The notes: generated by a model from the sequence alone, not told the origin. 64,000 nt of DNA from an uncultured Ruminococcus sp. (GCA_947624255.1 CANQJO010000001.1:62001-126000), one strand, 5' to 3'; shown: positions 17,228 to 26,924, counted from the first letter of the stretch. A program made the numbers and translations.

Positions 17228-18835
17228 GTGAAACTCAGACTCATAGCAATTTCAGCGGCAGCAGTGATGCTCACCGGCTGCGGAGCAAACAGAAAAGTCA
17301 GGGTAGTGAACGTTCCTCCCGTGCCGATAGTGGAGGAAGAGCCTACGACCTCACAGACAACAACAGCACCTCCTGTGGTGGAGACGTTCCCCGACTATCC
17401 GGTATCGTATCCGGAGATACAGCCGCAGGATACGGGAAGTCTCTATGAGGCTGAAAACGGCGTTTTCAAGGGAAATCTCTCCGAGGCGTATGACAAGGAA
17501 AATTACAGCGGCGAGGGCTATATCACGGGATTCAACCTTTCGGGAAAATCTTCGGTAAGCTTTAACATAGAAGCTCCGAGCAATCAGCATTATGACATCT
17601 CATTCAACATTGCCGCCGACAGAGCTGCGGAATGTGAGGTCTTTCTCAACGGTCAGCAGCTCACAACGTTCCGGACGGCAGAGAGCGGACAGTTTACCGA
17701 GATCACGATAAGAGGCGTTTTTCTGGTGAAAGGCCGCTCAACTATTGAGGTATGCCCCAAGGGGAATATATGCCTTGACTATCTGAAACTGTCGGATAAT
17801 TCAACTCTCAGCGGTCTCGGATATGACGCTGACGGAGAGCCTGTGAACGAGAATGCGGGTGCGGCTGCGAAAGAGCTGATGAGCTTTCTTTCCGAAAATT
17901 ACGGAAAATATATCATTACCGGTCAGCACACCTCCGGCAATGACAACAGTGAGATTGATCTGATCTACCGGACAACGGGAAAATATCCGGTGATGCGCTT
18001 TTCCGAGCTTTCCGTTCCGAAAGGCTCGTTTGATGAGAGTTTCAAGGACGTTGAAGCCTGTGCCGACTGGTACAGACAGGGAGGTATCTCATGTGTTAGC
18101 TGGTATTGGGATTCACCATCGGAGAAAAGCTCCATTTTCACCGAGGAGAGCGATTTTGTGCTTGCAGATGTAATGACGGATATCGACATTGCGATGCTCT
18201 CTCAGGAGGAGATACGAGGGCTTTACAGCGAGGGAAATATTTCCGAGGGCTGCTACAGACTGATACTTGATATTGACAGCATGGCAGGAGAGCTTACATC
18301 GCTGAAGAAAAAAGGCGTTCCTGTGCTGTGGAGACCTCTCCCGGAGGGGAGCGGCGAGTGGTACTGGTGGGGAGCAAGCGGCACTGAGGCTTACAAATGG
18401 CTGTGGCAGCTCCTTTACACCCGTCTGACGGAATATTTTGAGCTTGACAATCTCATCTGGATATGGAACGGTCAGAGCAAGGATTCCCTTGTGGATAAGT
18501 CTACCTTTGACATTGCGGCTCTCGATATCTATATAGACGGAGAAAAGGATTACGGCGGACGCTTTTATGAGAATTTTGCGGCAGTGCAGAAATTTCTCGG
18601 AAGTGACAGGATAATTGCACTGACTGAGTGCGGCTGCGTTCCGGACGTGGATAAGGCGTTCAGAGACAACGCTGTGTGGTCTTTTTTCGGACTTTGGTAC
18701 GGAGAGTATCTTACTGACGAAAACGGAGAGCTTTCAGAGGAGTATAACAGCACGGAAAACCTTGTGAGGACGTACAATTCTGACGGAGCGCTGACTCTTG
18801 ATGAATATATCACCATGACGAAAAAGGAGGCGTGA
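17228..18835 (+). CDS. GH26 beta-mannanase-like lipoprotein with CBM35-like domain
   Basis: Surface-anchored endo-beta-mannanase-type enzyme of 535 aa. The N-terminus is a lipoprotein signal (lipobox LTGC, Cys18), followed by a Pro/Thr linker (residues 30-55), a carbohydrate-binding module resembling CBM35 (residues 65-200, opening YEAENGVFKG and closing DYLKLS) and the GH26 barrel. The acid/base is E373 in RPLPEGSGEWYWWG, where the usual histidine before the glutamate is proline, and the nucleophile is E467 in IALTECG. The start is GTG with AAAGGAG 6 nt upstream. It is in one operon with the GH95 gene and the HAD-like gene; the latter's ribosome site lies within its last codons. Confidence 0.9.
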   Translation: MKLRLIAISAAAVMLTGCGANRKVRVVNVPPVPIVEEEPTTSQTTTAPPVVETFPDYPVSYPEIQPQDTGSLYEAENGVFKGNLSEAYDKENYSGEGYITGFNLSGKSSVSFNIEAPSNQHYDISFNIAADRAAECEVFLNGQQLTTFRTAESGQFTEITIRGVFLVKGRSTIEVCPKGNICLDYLKLSDNSTLSGLGYDADGEPVNENAGAAAKELMSFLSENYGKYIITGQHTSGNDNSEIDLIYRTTGKYPVMRFSELSVPKGSFDESFKDVEACADWYRQGGISCVSWYWDSPSEKSSIFTEESDFVLADVMTDIDIAMLSQEEIRGLYSEGNISEGCYRLILDIDSMAGELTSLKKKGVPVLWRPLPEGSGEWYWWGASGTEAYKWLWQLLYTRLTEYFELDNLIWIWNGQSKDSLVDKSTFDIAALDIYIDGEKDYGGRFYENFAAVQKFLGSDRIIALTECGCVPDVDKAFRDNAVWSFFGLWYGEYLTDENGELSEEYNSTENLVRTYNSDGALTLDEYITMTKKEA

Positions 18836-18836
18836 G

Positions 18837-20129
18837 ATGTACGGCGAATATAAACTGAAACGACCGCTTTCTCCCGGTCAGGAGCAGCTCAGGCAGCGCA
18901 TGACGGCTGAGGCTGCCGATAAGAAATACAAGGCAGTGAGCTTCAAGCTCATGGGAACGCTCGTGCTTCTCCCCTTTGACGAGTGTGGGATATTCTCGCT
19001 CATGGAGAGTGAGTTCACAAGCAGCAAACGGGACAGGACATTCACTGAGCTTCGTGAGGAGGCACAGGAGGCTGCCGTCAAAAAAAAGGGCGTTCTGCAC
19101 AGAGTGTCTGTCGGAAATATCTATGACATACTGGCTAAGCTGTCGGGCATAGACTCTAAGGAAAAGGAGCGCCTAATGAAGCTGGAGTGCTCGCTTTTCG
19201 TGAAATATGCGTTCCCCCGAGAATGTGCAAAGGCAGTATTCCGCACAGCAAAAAACGCCAAAAAAAGAGTTATCATAACGGCTGAAACGATATATCCTCC
19301 GGATACGGTGAAGGAGGTGCTTGAAAAATGCGGATACGGCTCGTATGATGAGCTGATCTTCACGGGTGATATTCCCGACTGCACCGGAGAGAGCTACTTC
19401 AAGGCAGTTTTGGAGAAGGCAGGCGTGTCGGCAGACAGGCTTCTGCATATCGGCGGAGATGTGGCTTTTGATGTGGAGCTTCCTATTATAAAGGGAGCAA
19501 AAGCGCTTCTGCTTACACCGCCGGAGATGCTTATGGCAAGATCGGGCAGAGTACGTGGCTATGCAGAGGAAAAGAAACTCTTTGAATACGACAAGCCGGA
19601 GTATCTTATGCTGAGATGTGTTTTCGGACTGTACAGCGCATATGGATTTGACGTTCCGCAGAATAAACTCCCGTTGAGCGATTTCTGCGGCGACCTGTAC
19701 ATGATGGGATTTCTCGTTCTGGGAGCGCTTTCGCTTACGGAAGAAAAAAATCTCACAGGCATGAAAGCGAAGATCGCAGCAGCACTGGAGGAGCTTCCCG
19801 GATCTGCACAGGGCAGAGATGATTTCATCGAGATGTTCCGGGCGCATTTCGGAGAAGATCTGAGAGGCTTTTCAGCAAAGGGCTGTGATCTGCCGCTGGA
19901 ATTTGCCGAGAAATGCTGTGCATCATCCGATCGTGCCATGATAGAGTCCTGCTTTGATGCGGGAGAGATGAAAAAATGGGCATCATCAGTCAAAGAGCCG
20001 GAGATAGTTCCTTTTTCCGCAGGAGATGCAAAAAAGAACGCTCTTTCAAAGCTTGCCGACAAAATGTTCCCTCCGGGGACAAAAGTCCGCACAATTACAG
20101 ACGGAATACTCTCAAAAATGCACAAATAA
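18837..20129 (+). CDS. HAD-superfamily-like protein lacking motif I aspartates
   Basis: A 430-residue cytoplasmic protein. Residues 30-240 follow the layout of HAD-type predicted hydrolases of the glycosyltransferase-associated group (COG5610-like): motif I position VSFKLMGTLV, motif II position VIITAETIYPP, and motif IV position LLHIGGDVAFDVELPIIKGA. The expected FDxFDTL is replaced so that the two aspartates become K37 and G40; the phosphotransfer nucleophile is therefore missing. Residues 240-430 match nothing recognised. The ATG follows the GH26 stop by one base and its GGAGG lies inside the GH26 gene, so the two are translationally coupled. Likely a binding or scaffold protein; function unknown. 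Confidence 0.65.
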   Translation: MYGEYKLKRPLSPGQEQLRQRMTAEAADKKYKAVSFKLMGTLVLLPFDECGIFSLMESEFTSSKRDRTFTELREEAQEAAVKKKGVLHRVSVGNIYDILAKLSGIDSKEKERLMKLECSLFVKYAFPRECAKAVFRTAKNAKKRVIITAETIYPPDTVKEVLEKCGYGSYDELIFTGDIPDCTGESYFKAVLEKAGVSADRLLHIGGDVAFDVELPIIKGAKALLLTPPEMLMARSGRVRGYAEEKKLFEYDKPEYLMLRCVFGLYSAYGFDVPQNKLPLSDFCGDLYMMGFLVLGALSLTEEKNLTGMKAKIAAALEELPGSAQGRDDFIEMFRAHFGEDLRGFSAKGCDLPLEFAEKCCASSDRAMIESCFDAGEMKKWASSVKEPEIVPFSAGDAKKNALSKLADKMFPPGTKVRTITDGILSKMHK

Positions 20130-20223
20130 GGCGATGCCGGGACGTTTCTCGACACTCTGCCGCACCGTAGGTAAAATATTCTCAATTTCAAATAAAAGCT
20201 CCCTTTTGTGATGTTTTATTTCG

Positions 20224-20253
20224 TTGCACGATATATCTCCCATATGTTAGAAT
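20224..20253 (+). promoter_or_regulatory. Promoter of spo0A with 5'-terminal hairpin
   Basis: TTGCAC (20224-20229), 18-bp spacer, TAGAAT (20248-20253). The predicted transcript starts at about 20260, exactly where GCAATACC (20260-20267) begins; it can pair with GGTATTGC (20287-20294). Confidence 0.6.
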
Positions 20254-20318
20254 GTAGAGGCAATACCGCAAATGATGCAGGATCTTGGTATTGCAGAACA
20301 AAAGGAGGTATAATATCA

Positions 20319-21074
20319 ATGAACAGCAAGATCAGGGTACTTATCGGCGATGATTCTGCCGAAACGGGTGTAAGCATAGCGAACAGGCTTCGTGAAAGGG
20401 GAATGTATGCCTATACAAGGCGCAAGGACTGTGCGATCATAACGGAATCTATAAGGAACGATCCGCCTGATGCGGCGGTGCTGGATATCTCCTCTCAGAA
20501 CGGTGACGTGGTTGCAGTGATGAAGAGGATAAGAGAAATGGGCGGCAGGACTCCCGTATTCATAATCACTTCCGATTACGATAATGAATTCATAGAGCGT
20601 CAGGTCATGGACAACGGTGCTTCGAGATTTCTTCTGAAGCCGTACGATGCCGATGATCTGTACAGGGCGATAGTTGCGGCTCTCGGTGACAAAGCGGACA
20701 GTTTCAGTGATGATATCGAGGTAGTCGTAACGGATATAATCCATCAGCTCGGCGTTCCGGCGCATATAAAAGGCTATCATTATCTGCGGACGGCGATAAT
20801 CCACTCTATCGAGGATAAGGAGCTTTTAGAGAGTGTCACAAAGCTGCTGTATCCGACTGTTGCGAGCATCTATGACACCACATCATCAAGAGTTGAGAGA
20901 GCTATCCGCCATGCTATAGAGATCGCCTGGGACAGAGGGAACATCGACACCATAAACTCATTTTTCGGCTACACGGTAGACACAAGCAAGGGCAAGCCGA
21001 CAAACTCGGAATTTATTGCGCTTATTACGGATAAGCTGAGACTGCGCTACAAGGCATCGCTGAAAAGAACGTGA
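20319..21074 (+). CDS. spo0A: Sporulation master regulator Spo0A
   Basis: Response regulator that switches on sporulation genes when phosphorylated. The 251-residue protein has an N-terminal receiver domain with acidic pair in LIGDDSAE, phospho-acceptor D56 in AVLDISS, Thr in FIITSDYD and Lys in FLLKPYD. The C-terminal DNA-binding domain is strongly diagnostic: [43 protein letters not shown] and [17 protein letters not shown]. The receiver departs from the usual post-Asp proline (LDI-MP pattern), having SSQNGD. ATG 20319 is chosen from AAAGGAGG 10 nt upstream; an open frame further upstream precedes the promoter. The neighbours are not sporulation genes. Confidence 0.95.
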   Translation: MNSKIRVLIGDDSAETGVSIANRLRERGMYAYTRRKDCAIITESIRNDPPDAAVLDISSQNGDVVAVMKRIREMGGRTPVFIITSDYDNEFIERQVMDNGASRFLLKPYDADDLYRAIVAALGDKADSFSDDIEVVVTDIIHQLGVPAHIKGYHYLRTAIIHSIEDKELLESVTKLLYPTVASIYDTTSSRVERAIRHAIEIAWDRGNIDTINSFFGYTVDTSKGKPTNSEFIALITDKLRLRYKASLKRT

Positions 21075-21140
21075 CCGCAAGCTCGCTGATATCCGTGAAA
21101 TATTAAGGCTCTTTGAGGAGCAATGTCAGGAGGAATTTTT

Positions 21141-21647
21141 ATGTCTTTTGAAAAAATTGATATCAGCGGACTTCACATTGATCCGTTCAGCAAGATCGGC
21201 AAGGAATGGATGCTCATTACCGCAGGAAAAAGCTCCGATTTCAACACGATGACGGCTTCGTGGGGGCAGATGGGTGTTCTGTGGAACAAGAATGTGCTCA
21301 CCTGCTACATACGTCCGAACCGCTACACGTTTGATTTTCTGGAAAGCTCCGAATGTTTCACCGCATCGTTTTTCGGGGATAACTGCCGTGATGCGCTTGC
21401 ATTCTGCGGCTCACACTCAGGCAGAGATCACGACAAGGTCAAGGAGACGGGACTCACTCCGGCAGAGGTGGACGGCTGTATGACCTTTGAGGAGGCAGAA
21501 CTGGTGCTTGTCTGCCGTAAGCTCTACAGCTATGACATCGCAGAGAACGGCTTCCTTACCGATGACGGTATTCCCGAAAAAGTCTATAACGGCGAGCCGT
21601 ATCATCGTGCGTATATATCCGAGATAATCGGAGTGTATAAAAAGTAA
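21141..21647 (+). CDS. Flavin reductase-like protein
   Basis: A 168-residue FMN-binding split-barrel protein of the flavin reductase/flavoredoxin type. Typical elements are GKEWMLITAG, the MTASWGQMGVLWNKNVLTCY strand-loop that contacts FMN, and SGRDHDKVKETGL. Such proteins pass electrons to or from flavin or ferredoxin; the partner here is unknown. The start ATG 21141 has AGGAGG 8 nt before it; the frame opens six codons earlier. It follows spo0A by 66 nt and may be co-transcribed, ending at a hairpin at 21659. Confidence 0.85.
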   Translation: MSFEKIDISGLHIDPFSKIGKEWMLITAGKSSDFNTMTASWGQMGVLWNKNVLTCYIRPNRYTFDFLESSECFTASFFGDNCRDALAFCGSHSGRDHDKVKETGLTPAEVDGCMTFEEAELVLVCRKLYSYDIAENGFLTDDGIPEKVYNGEPYHRAYISEIIGVYKK

Positions 21648-21658
21648 ATGAAAAGTAA

Positions 21659-21686
21659 TATCCCGGGCGGTCACAGTCCGGGATAT
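21659..21686 (+). terminator. Terminator after flavin reductase gene
   Basis: TATCCCGG / CCGGGATA hairpin followed by a mixed TATACTTGTT tail. Confidence 0.6.
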
Positions 21687-21760
21687 ACTTGTTAAGTCAA
21701 ATATATATAAAAATTCACTAAAAATTTACAAAATATTTTTCTGCAAATTCTTGGAAATCC

Positions 21761-21789
21761 TTGCAATTGCGGAATAATTGTGATATAAT
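21761..21789 (+). promoter_or_regulatory. Main promoter of the S10-spc-alpha operon
   Basis: TTGCAA (21761-21766), 17-bp spacer ending TTGTGA, TATAAT (21784-21789). It is the only strong promoter found upstream of the 31 co-oriented genes ending at 37717. Confidence 0.85.
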
Positions 21790-22040
21790 TAGATTCGCTG
21801 AGTGTGCAGAGTGCGCACTGACTGCATAGCAGTAACAGGACCGGCTTGCGTTCGGCTCTGTGCAGCTATAGATATGCGTTGAAGCGGAAGGTTGCCGGCG
21901 GTTTGCCGGGTAATTTCCGTGGAGTATGTCCGATTTTAAACCGGGCGATCGGGATATTGAACACAGTTTGTGGTAATTTTTGTTCGCACAGCTTGCGTAT
22001 GTGCGGATGTACCCTTTTGTGCTTTTTACGCCTCTGATCC

Positions 22041-22069
22041 CTCGGAAAATGTGTTTTCCGAGTTTTTTT
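22041..22069 (+). terminator. Attenuator-like terminator in the S10 operon leader
   Basis: Perfect 9-bp stem CTCGGAAAA / TTTTCCGAG with a TGTG loop followed by seven T residues, 81 bp before rpsJ and about 245 nt after the promoter. Since it lies between promoter and operon, it must be conditional, or the leader is released as a separate RNA. Confidence 0.8.
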
Positions 22070-22149
22070 ATCAGACAGAGTGCGATACACACGGATACGT
22101 GTTATACCCCGTCAAGCGTCCCCATACATTTTTCGAGGAGGCGAAAATA

Positions 22150-22464
22150 ATGGCAGTCAATGAGAAGATCAGATTCAAGATCAAGGGCTACGATCACGCC
22201 GCTGTAGATATCGCAGCAGCTAAGATCGTTGAGGCAGCCAAGAGAAGCGGTGCGAGAGTTTCAGGTCCTATACCGCTGCCGACTGATAAGGAGATCGTAA
22301 CTATCCTCCGTGCTGTTCATAAGTATAAGGACAGCCGTGAGCAGTTCGAGATGAGGACTCACAAGAGACTTGTAGACGTTCTCCGTCCTACAGAAAAGAC
22401 AACTGCTGCTCTTGACAAGCTTGAGATCCCCGCAGGCGTAGACGTTGTTATGGAGGTCAAGTAA
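22150..22464 (+). CDS. rpsJ: 30S ribosomal protein S10
   Basis: First gene of the operon, 104 aa, opening [16 protein letters not shown] and containing the S10 signature with [12 protein letters not shown]. It is a head-domain protein of the small subunit and, in other bacteria, also the NusE partner of NusB in antitermination. The ATG is set by GAGGAGG 8 nt upstream; the open frame upstream runs through the terminator and is not coding. Confidence 0.97.
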   Translation: MAVNEKIRFKIKGYDHAAVDIAAAKIVEAAKRSGARVSGPIPLPTDKEIVTILRAVHKYKDSREQFEMRTHKRLVDVLRPTEKTTAALDKLEIPAGVDVVMEVK

Positions 22465-22509
22465 GACTTTCATCAATGCTTGCAAAGATCCGCTGTGGGA
22501 GGCGGAAAT

Positions 22510-22549
22510 GGCGGTATACCGCCGGTCATGTTGACCTCTTCCGGTCAAC
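22510..22549 (+). promoter_or_regulatory. Two hairpins between rpsJ and rplC
   Basis: GGCGG-TATA-CCGCC (22510-22523) and GTTGACC-TCTTCC-GGTCAAC (22530-22549), just upstream of the rplC ribosome site. The 111-nt gap is the longest inside the operon. Confidence 0.5.
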
Positions 22550-22575
22550 CAATAACCTAATAGGAGGAATTCGGA

Positions 22576-23208
22576 ATGCAGAAAGGCATTATCGGTAAGA
22601 AGATCGGTATGACACAGATCTTCGATGAGGCAGGAAAAGTCGTTCCTGTAACAGTAGTAGAAGCCGGTCCCTGCGTTGTAGTGCAGAAGAAAACCGTTGA
22701 GAATGACGGCTACGCTGCTCTCCAGCTCGGATATGGCGATGTAAAGATCCAGAGAGTGAACAAGCCCATGAAGGGTCATTTCGATAAGGCAGATGTTGCC
22801 TGCAAGTCAACTCTTAAAGAATTCAGACTTGACGACTGCGATGCTCTCAACGTCGGCGATATAGTAAAGGCTGACACATTTGCTGTCGGCGATGCTGTTG
22901 ACGTTGTAGGAACAAGCAAAGGTAAAGGCTTCGCAGGTGCTATCAAGCGTCACAATCAGCACAGACTCAAGGAAACTCACGGTACAGGTCCTGTTCACAG
23001 ACAGGCAGGCTCAATGGGCGCTTGTTCCTCGCCTTCAAGAATCTACAAGGGCAAGGGCATGGCAGGTCACATGGGCGCTGAGCAGGTGACTATCCAGAAT
23101 CTTGAAATAGTCAAGATCGACGCAGAAAACAATCTCATTGCTATCAAGGGCGCAGTTCCCGGTCCAAAGGGCGGCATCGTCTGCATCGTTGACAGCGTTA
23201 AGGCTTAA
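22576..23208 (+). CDS. rplC: 50S ribosomal protein L3
   Basis: Early-assembly large-subunit protein, 210 aa, with the globular N-terminus [20 protein letters not shown] and the long basic loop [15 protein letters not shown] / [16 protein letters not shown] that reaches the peptidyl transferase centre. ATG preceded by TAGGAGGA. Confidence 0.97.
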   Translation: MQKGIIGKKIGMTQIFDEAGKVVPVTVVEAGPCVVVQKKTVENDGYAALQLGYGDVKIQRVNKPMKGHFDKADVACKSTLKEFRLDDCDALNVGDIVKADTFAVGDAVDVVGTSKGKGFAGAIKRHNQHRLKETHGTGPVHRQAGSMGACSSPSRIYKGKGMAGHMGAEQVTIQNLEIVKIDAENNLIAIKGAVPGPKGGIVCIVDSVKA

Positions 23209-23226
23209 TGAAAGGAGGAAGCGAAA

Positions 23227-23850
23227 ATGTCTACAATTTCAGTGTTTGATATGGCGGGTAAGCAGGTTTCCGAAACAGAGCTTTCCGATGAAGTGTTCGG
23301 AATTACTCCCAACGAAGCCGTTATGCACGCAATGGTCGTTAATTACCTTGCTAACCAAAGGCAGGGTACTCAGTCAACTCTCACAAGAACAGAAGTGAGC
23401 GGCGGCGGAAGAAAGCCATGGAGACAGAAGGGCACAGGTCACGCAAGACAGGGCTCAACACGTGCTCCGCAGTGGGTACACGGAGGTGTCGCTCTCGGTC
23501 CTAAGCCCAGAGACTACAGCTACTCCCTTAATAAAAAGGTGAGAAGACTCGCTATGAAGTCTGCTCTCTCCACAAAGGTGCTGGACAACAACATGATCGT
23601 TCTCGATCAGCTCACCGTTGACAGCTACAGAACGAAGACTATCGTTGAGATGCTCAAGGCTCTCGGCGTTGAGGGCAAGGCTCTTATCGTGACTGCCGAG
23701 GCTGACCGGATGGTGGTAAAAAGTGCTGCTAATATCCCCGGTGTGAAGACCGCTGCTGTGAACACTCTCAATGTTTATGATATTCTCAACTACGATAAAT
23801 TCATCGTTGTGAAGAATGCCGTCGGAAAAATAGAGGAGGTGTACGCATAA
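23227..23850 (+). CDS. rplD: 50S ribosomal protein L4
   Basis: 207 aa; contains the extended loop [18 protein letters not shown] that lines the exit tunnel. In enterobacteria L4 represses its own operon through the leader, a possible parallel for the leader structure here (not shown for Firmicutes). Stop codon overlaps the next start by one base. Confidence 0.97.
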   Translation: MSTISVFDMAGKQVSETELSDEVFGITPNEAVMHAMVVNYLANQRQGTQSTLTRTEVSGGGRKPWRQKGTGHARQGSTRAPQWVHGGVALGPKPRDYSYSLNKKVRRLAMKSALSTKVLDNNMIVLDQLTVDSYRTKTIVEMLKALGVEGKALIVTAEADRMVVKSAANIPGVKTAAVNTLNVYDILNYDKFIVVKNAVGKIEEVYA

Positions 23851-24143
23851 TGAAAGCTCCGCAGGATATCATTATCAAGCCCGTCATCACTGAGAAAAGC
23901 ATGGATGAACTCCAGGAGGGCAAATACACCTTCAAAGTAGCAAAGGATTCCAACAAGACCGAGATCAAAAAGGCTGTAGAGACTCTCTTCGGCGTTCAGG
24001 TGAAAAAGGTCAATACCATCAACTGCAACGGAAAAAATAAAAGAGTCGGCAGATCCGTCGGAAAAACTCCCGACTGGAAAAAGGCTGTCGTAACTCTCAC
24101 TGAGGATTCCAAGACTATTGAATTCTTCGAGGGTATGGTCTGA
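23850..24143 (+). CDS. rplW: 50S ribosomal protein L23
   Basis: 97 aa; [15 protein letters not shown] start and [17 protein letters not shown] core are typical. It sits by the tunnel exit and docks trigger factor and SRP. Starts within the rplD stop codon (TAATG), so translation is coupled. Confidence 0.97.
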   Translation: MKAPQDIIIKPVITEKSMDELQEGKYTFKVAKDSNKTEIKKAVETLFGVQVKKVNTINCNGKNKRVGRSVGKTPDWKKAVVTLTEDSKTIEFFEGMV

Positions 24144-24203
24144 TAGATCAGACAAGTATGGGAGTAATGCTCCCGCAAAAAACGCATTTAAGGAGTGAAA
24201 TAA

Positions 24204-25037
24204 ATGGCTATAAAAAGCTATAAGCCTACGACGCCTTCAAGACGTCAGATGACTGTTACCGATTACTCGGTGCTGTCTAAGGTAGAGCCGGAAAAAAGCC
24301 TTCTCGAACCCATGAAGAAAAAGTCGGGAAGAAACAGCTACGGCAGGATCACCGTTCGTCACAGAGGCGGCGGAAACAGAAGAAAATACCGTGTTATCGA
24401 CTTCAAGCGTGATAAGGACAATATGATCGCTAACGTGCTCACGATCGAGTACGATCCCAACAGAAGCGCATTCATCGCTCTCGTTCAGTATGAGGACGGC
24501 GAAAAGAGATATATCCTTGCTCCTAACGGTCTTAAAGTCGGAGATAAGGTAGAGTCAGGCTCTGAGGCTGATATCAAGCCCGGAAATGCTCTCAAGCTTG
24601 AGGATATCCCCGTTGGTACATTTATCCACGCTATCGAGCTTTATCCCGGAAAGGGCGCACAGCTTGTAAGAAGCGCAGGCAATATGGCTCAGCTTATGGG
24701 CAAGGAGAACGGATTCGCTCTCATCAGACTGCCCTCCGGCGAGATGAGAAAAGTTCCCGCAGGCTGCAAGGCTTCTATAGGACAGGTATCAAATATCGAC
24801 CATGAGAACGTAAATTACGGTAAAGCAGGCCGTGTGAGAAATATGGGTTGGAGACCTACTGTCAGAGGATCTGTCATGAACCCCTGCGATCACCCCCACG
24901 GCGGTGGTGAAGGTAAATCGCCTGTCGGACGTCCCGGACCTGTTACTCCATGGGGCAAGCCTGCTCTTGGTTATAAGACCAGAAAGAAGCATCACAGAAC
25001 TGATAAGTTCATCGTAAAGCGCCGCAACGGCAAGTAA
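24204..25037 (+). CDS. rplB: 50S ribosomal protein L2
   Basis: 277 aa, full length; [12 protein letters not shown] and the strongly conserved [14 protein letters not shown] near the C-terminus, whose histidine lies near the peptidyl transferase centre. AAGGAG before ATG. Confidence 0.98.
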   Translation: MAIKSYKPTTPSRRQMTVTDYSVLSKVEPEKSLLEPMKKKSGRNSYGRITVRHRGGGNRRKYRVIDFKRDKDNMIANVLTIEYDPNRSAFIALVQYEDGEKRYILAPNGLKVGDKVESGSEADIKPGNALKLEDIPVGTFIHAIELYPGKGAQLVRSAGNMAQLMGKENGFALIRLPSGEMRKVPAGCKASIGQVSNIDHENVNYGKAGRVRNMGWRPTVRGSVMNPCDHPHGGGEGKSPVGRPGPVTPWGKPALGYKTRKKHHRTDKFIVKRRNGK

Positions 25038-25058
25038 TCTGAAAGGAGGAACTGACTA

Positions 25059-25343
25059 ATGAGCAGAAGCATTAAAAAAGGACCTTATGTCCAGGAGGTT
25101 CTTCTGAAGAGAGTTGTGGCTATGAACGAGGCAGGCGAAAAGAAGGTTCTTAAAACATGGAGCCGTTCTTCAACGATCTTCCCTGATTTCGTAGGTCATA
25201 CATTCGCTGTTCATGACGGACGCAAGCACGTTCCGGTATATGTAACAGAGGATATGGTGGGCCATAAGCTCGGCGAGTTTGCTCCCACAAGAACATACAA
25301 GGGCCACGCAGGTTCAAAAACGTCCAACAACGGTAAGAAATAA
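25059..25343 (+). CDS. rpsS: 30S ribosomal protein S19
   Basis: 94 aa; [38 protein letters not shown] and [15 protein letters not shown] identify S19, a head protein binding 16S rRNA with S13. Confidence 0.98.
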   Translation: MSRSIKKGPYVQEVLLKRVVAMNEAGEKKVLKTWSRSSTIFPDFVGHTFAVHDGRKHVPVYVTEDMVGHKLGEFAPTRTYKGHAGSKTSNNGKK

Positions 25344-25361
25344 GCGGAAGGAGGAGCTCAG

Positions 25362-25697
25362 ATGGAAGCAAGAGCTTATTTAAGAAATGCTCGTATATCA
25401 CCCAGAAAGGTGCAGATCGTTCTTGATCTGGTCAGAAACAAGCCTGTTGACATCGCTTTAGCTACTTTAGATCTTACTCCGAAGGCTGCAAGTCCTATCG
25501 TTGCAAAGCTTGTAAAGTCTGCTATGGCAAACGCTGAGAATAATTTCAGCATGAACAGGGATGACCTCTACGTTGCAGAATGTTTCGTAACACCCGGTCC
25601 TATCATGAAGAGGATCATGCCGAGAGCACAGGGCAGAGCATACAGAATATTAAAGAGAACATCACATATTACGGTGGTTCTTAAAGAAAAAGAATAA
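25362..25697 (+). CDS. rplV: 50S ribosomal protein L22
   Basis: 111 aa; [18 protein letters not shown] start and the beta-hairpin region [16 protein letters not shown] that reaches the tunnel constriction. Confidence 0.97.
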   Translation: MEARAYLRNARISPRKVQIVLDLVRNKPVDIALATLDLTPKAASPIVAKLVKSAMANAENNFSMNRDDLYVAECFVTPGPIMKRIMPRAQGRAYRILKRTSHITVVLKEKE

Positions 25698-25716
25698 TCC
25701 CAGGGAGGTTTGAATA

Positions 25717-26502
25717 ATGGGCCAGAAAGTAAATCCCCACGGTCTTCGTGTGGGCGTTATCAAGGATTGGGATTCCCGCTGGTATGCCAATAAGGCAGAT
25801 TTCGGCACTACTCTTGTTGAAGACTACAATGTCCGCAAATTCATCAAGAAGAGCCTCTATGCAGCCGGTGTTCCGAGAATTGAGATAGAGCGCTTTGCCG
25901 ATAAGGTAAGGATACACATTCACTGCGCTAAGCCCGGTATCGTTATCGGAAGAGGCGGTACTGAGATAGAAAAGCTCAGAACACAGCTTGAGGCTATGAT
26001 GAAGAAGCAGGTCTACATCAATATCATCGAGGTCAAGCAGCCTGATATGGATGCTCAGCTCGTTGCGGAAAAGATCGCTCTTGACCTTGAAAACAGAGTC
26101 TCATTCAGACGTGCTATGAAGCAGTCTATCGGCAGAACGATGCGCCTCGGAGCAAAGGGTATCAAGATCAAGGTATCAGGCAGACTTGCCGGCGCCGAGA
26201 TCGCAAGAAGCGAAAGCTATCACGAGGGTACTATACCGCTTCAGACTATCCGTGCCGACATTGACTACGGTTTCGCTGAGGCTGATACAACATACGGAAA
26301 ACTCGGCGTAAAGGTATGGATCTACAAGGGCGAAGTCCTCAAGGGCGATGCTGCTAAGGCTGCCGCTCAGAGAGAAAGAGTCGAAAGAAGAAACGATAAC
26401 AGAAATAACGATAAGCGCCGCCGTGATGACAGACGTGACGGCAACAGAAGAGGCAGATCGGGTAAAAGCCGTGAAGCCGGAAAAGAAGGAGGTAACCGAT
26501 AA
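25717..26502 (+). CDS. rpsC: 30S ribosomal protein S3
   Basis: 261 aa, longer than the usual 215-230 because of a C-terminal tail of about 40 residues made almost only of R, D, N, K and G. The KH domain with [15 protein letters not shown] and the C-terminal S3 domain are normal; S3 helps form the mRNA entry channel. The last A of its stop is the first base of rplP. Confidence 0.97.
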   Translation: MGQKVNPHGLRVGVIKDWDSRWYANKADFGTTLVEDYNVRKFIKKSLYAAGVPRIEIERFADKVRIHIHCAKPGIVIGRGGTEIEKLRTQLEAMMKKQVYINIIEVKQPDMDAQLVAEKIALDLENRVSFRRAMKQSIGRTMRLGAKGIKIKVSGRLAGAEIARSESYHEGTIPLQTIRADIDYGFAEADTTYGKLGVKVWIYKGEVLKGDAAKAAAQRERVERRNDNRNNDKRRRDDRRDGNRRGRSGKSREAGKEGGNR

Positions 26503-26924
26503 TGCTGCTTCCAAAAAGAGTTAAATACCGCAGAGTCCACAGAGGACGCCTCAAAGGTAAGGCTTACAGAGGCAATAAGGTAACATACGGAGATTACGGT
26601 CTTCAGGCTCTTGAGCCCGCATGGATCACCTCAAATCAGATAGAATCTGCCCGTATCGCTATGACTCGTTATATCAAGAGAGGCGGTCAGGTATGGATAA
26701 AGATCTTCCCTGATAAGCCTATCACCGAAAAGCCTGCCGAAACACGAATGGGTTCAGGTAAAGGTTCGCCCGAATACTGGGTAGCAGTCGTAAAACCCGG
26801 CAGAGTGCTCTTTGAGATCAAGGGCGTTTCGGAGGAAACTGCAAGAGAGGCTATGCGTCTTGCGATGCACAAGCTTCCTATAAAGTGTAAATTCGTAAGC
26901 AAGGAAGAAGGAGGAGAGCAGTAA
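26502..26924 (+). CDS. rplP: 50S ribosomal protein L16
   Basis: 140 aa; [16 protein letters not shown] start and [16 protein letters not shown] motif. Starts in the rpsC stop codon; its own stop abuts the rpmC ATG. Confidence 0.98.
   Translation: MLLPKRVKYRRVHRGRLKGKAYRGNKVTYGDYGLQALEPAWITSNQIESARIAMTRYIKRGGQVWIKIFPDKPITEKPAETRMGSGKGSPEYWVAVVKPGRVLFEIKGVSEETAREAMRLAMHKLPIKCKFVSKEEGGEQ

Larger units (their letters stand above)
21648..22149 (+). other. Intergenic region and long leader of the S10 ribosomal operon (502 bp)
   Basis: Contains the flavin reductase terminator, the rpsJ promoter, about 245 nt of structured leader and an attenuator-like terminator. No ORF with a ribosome binding site was found in it. 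Confidence 0.75.
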
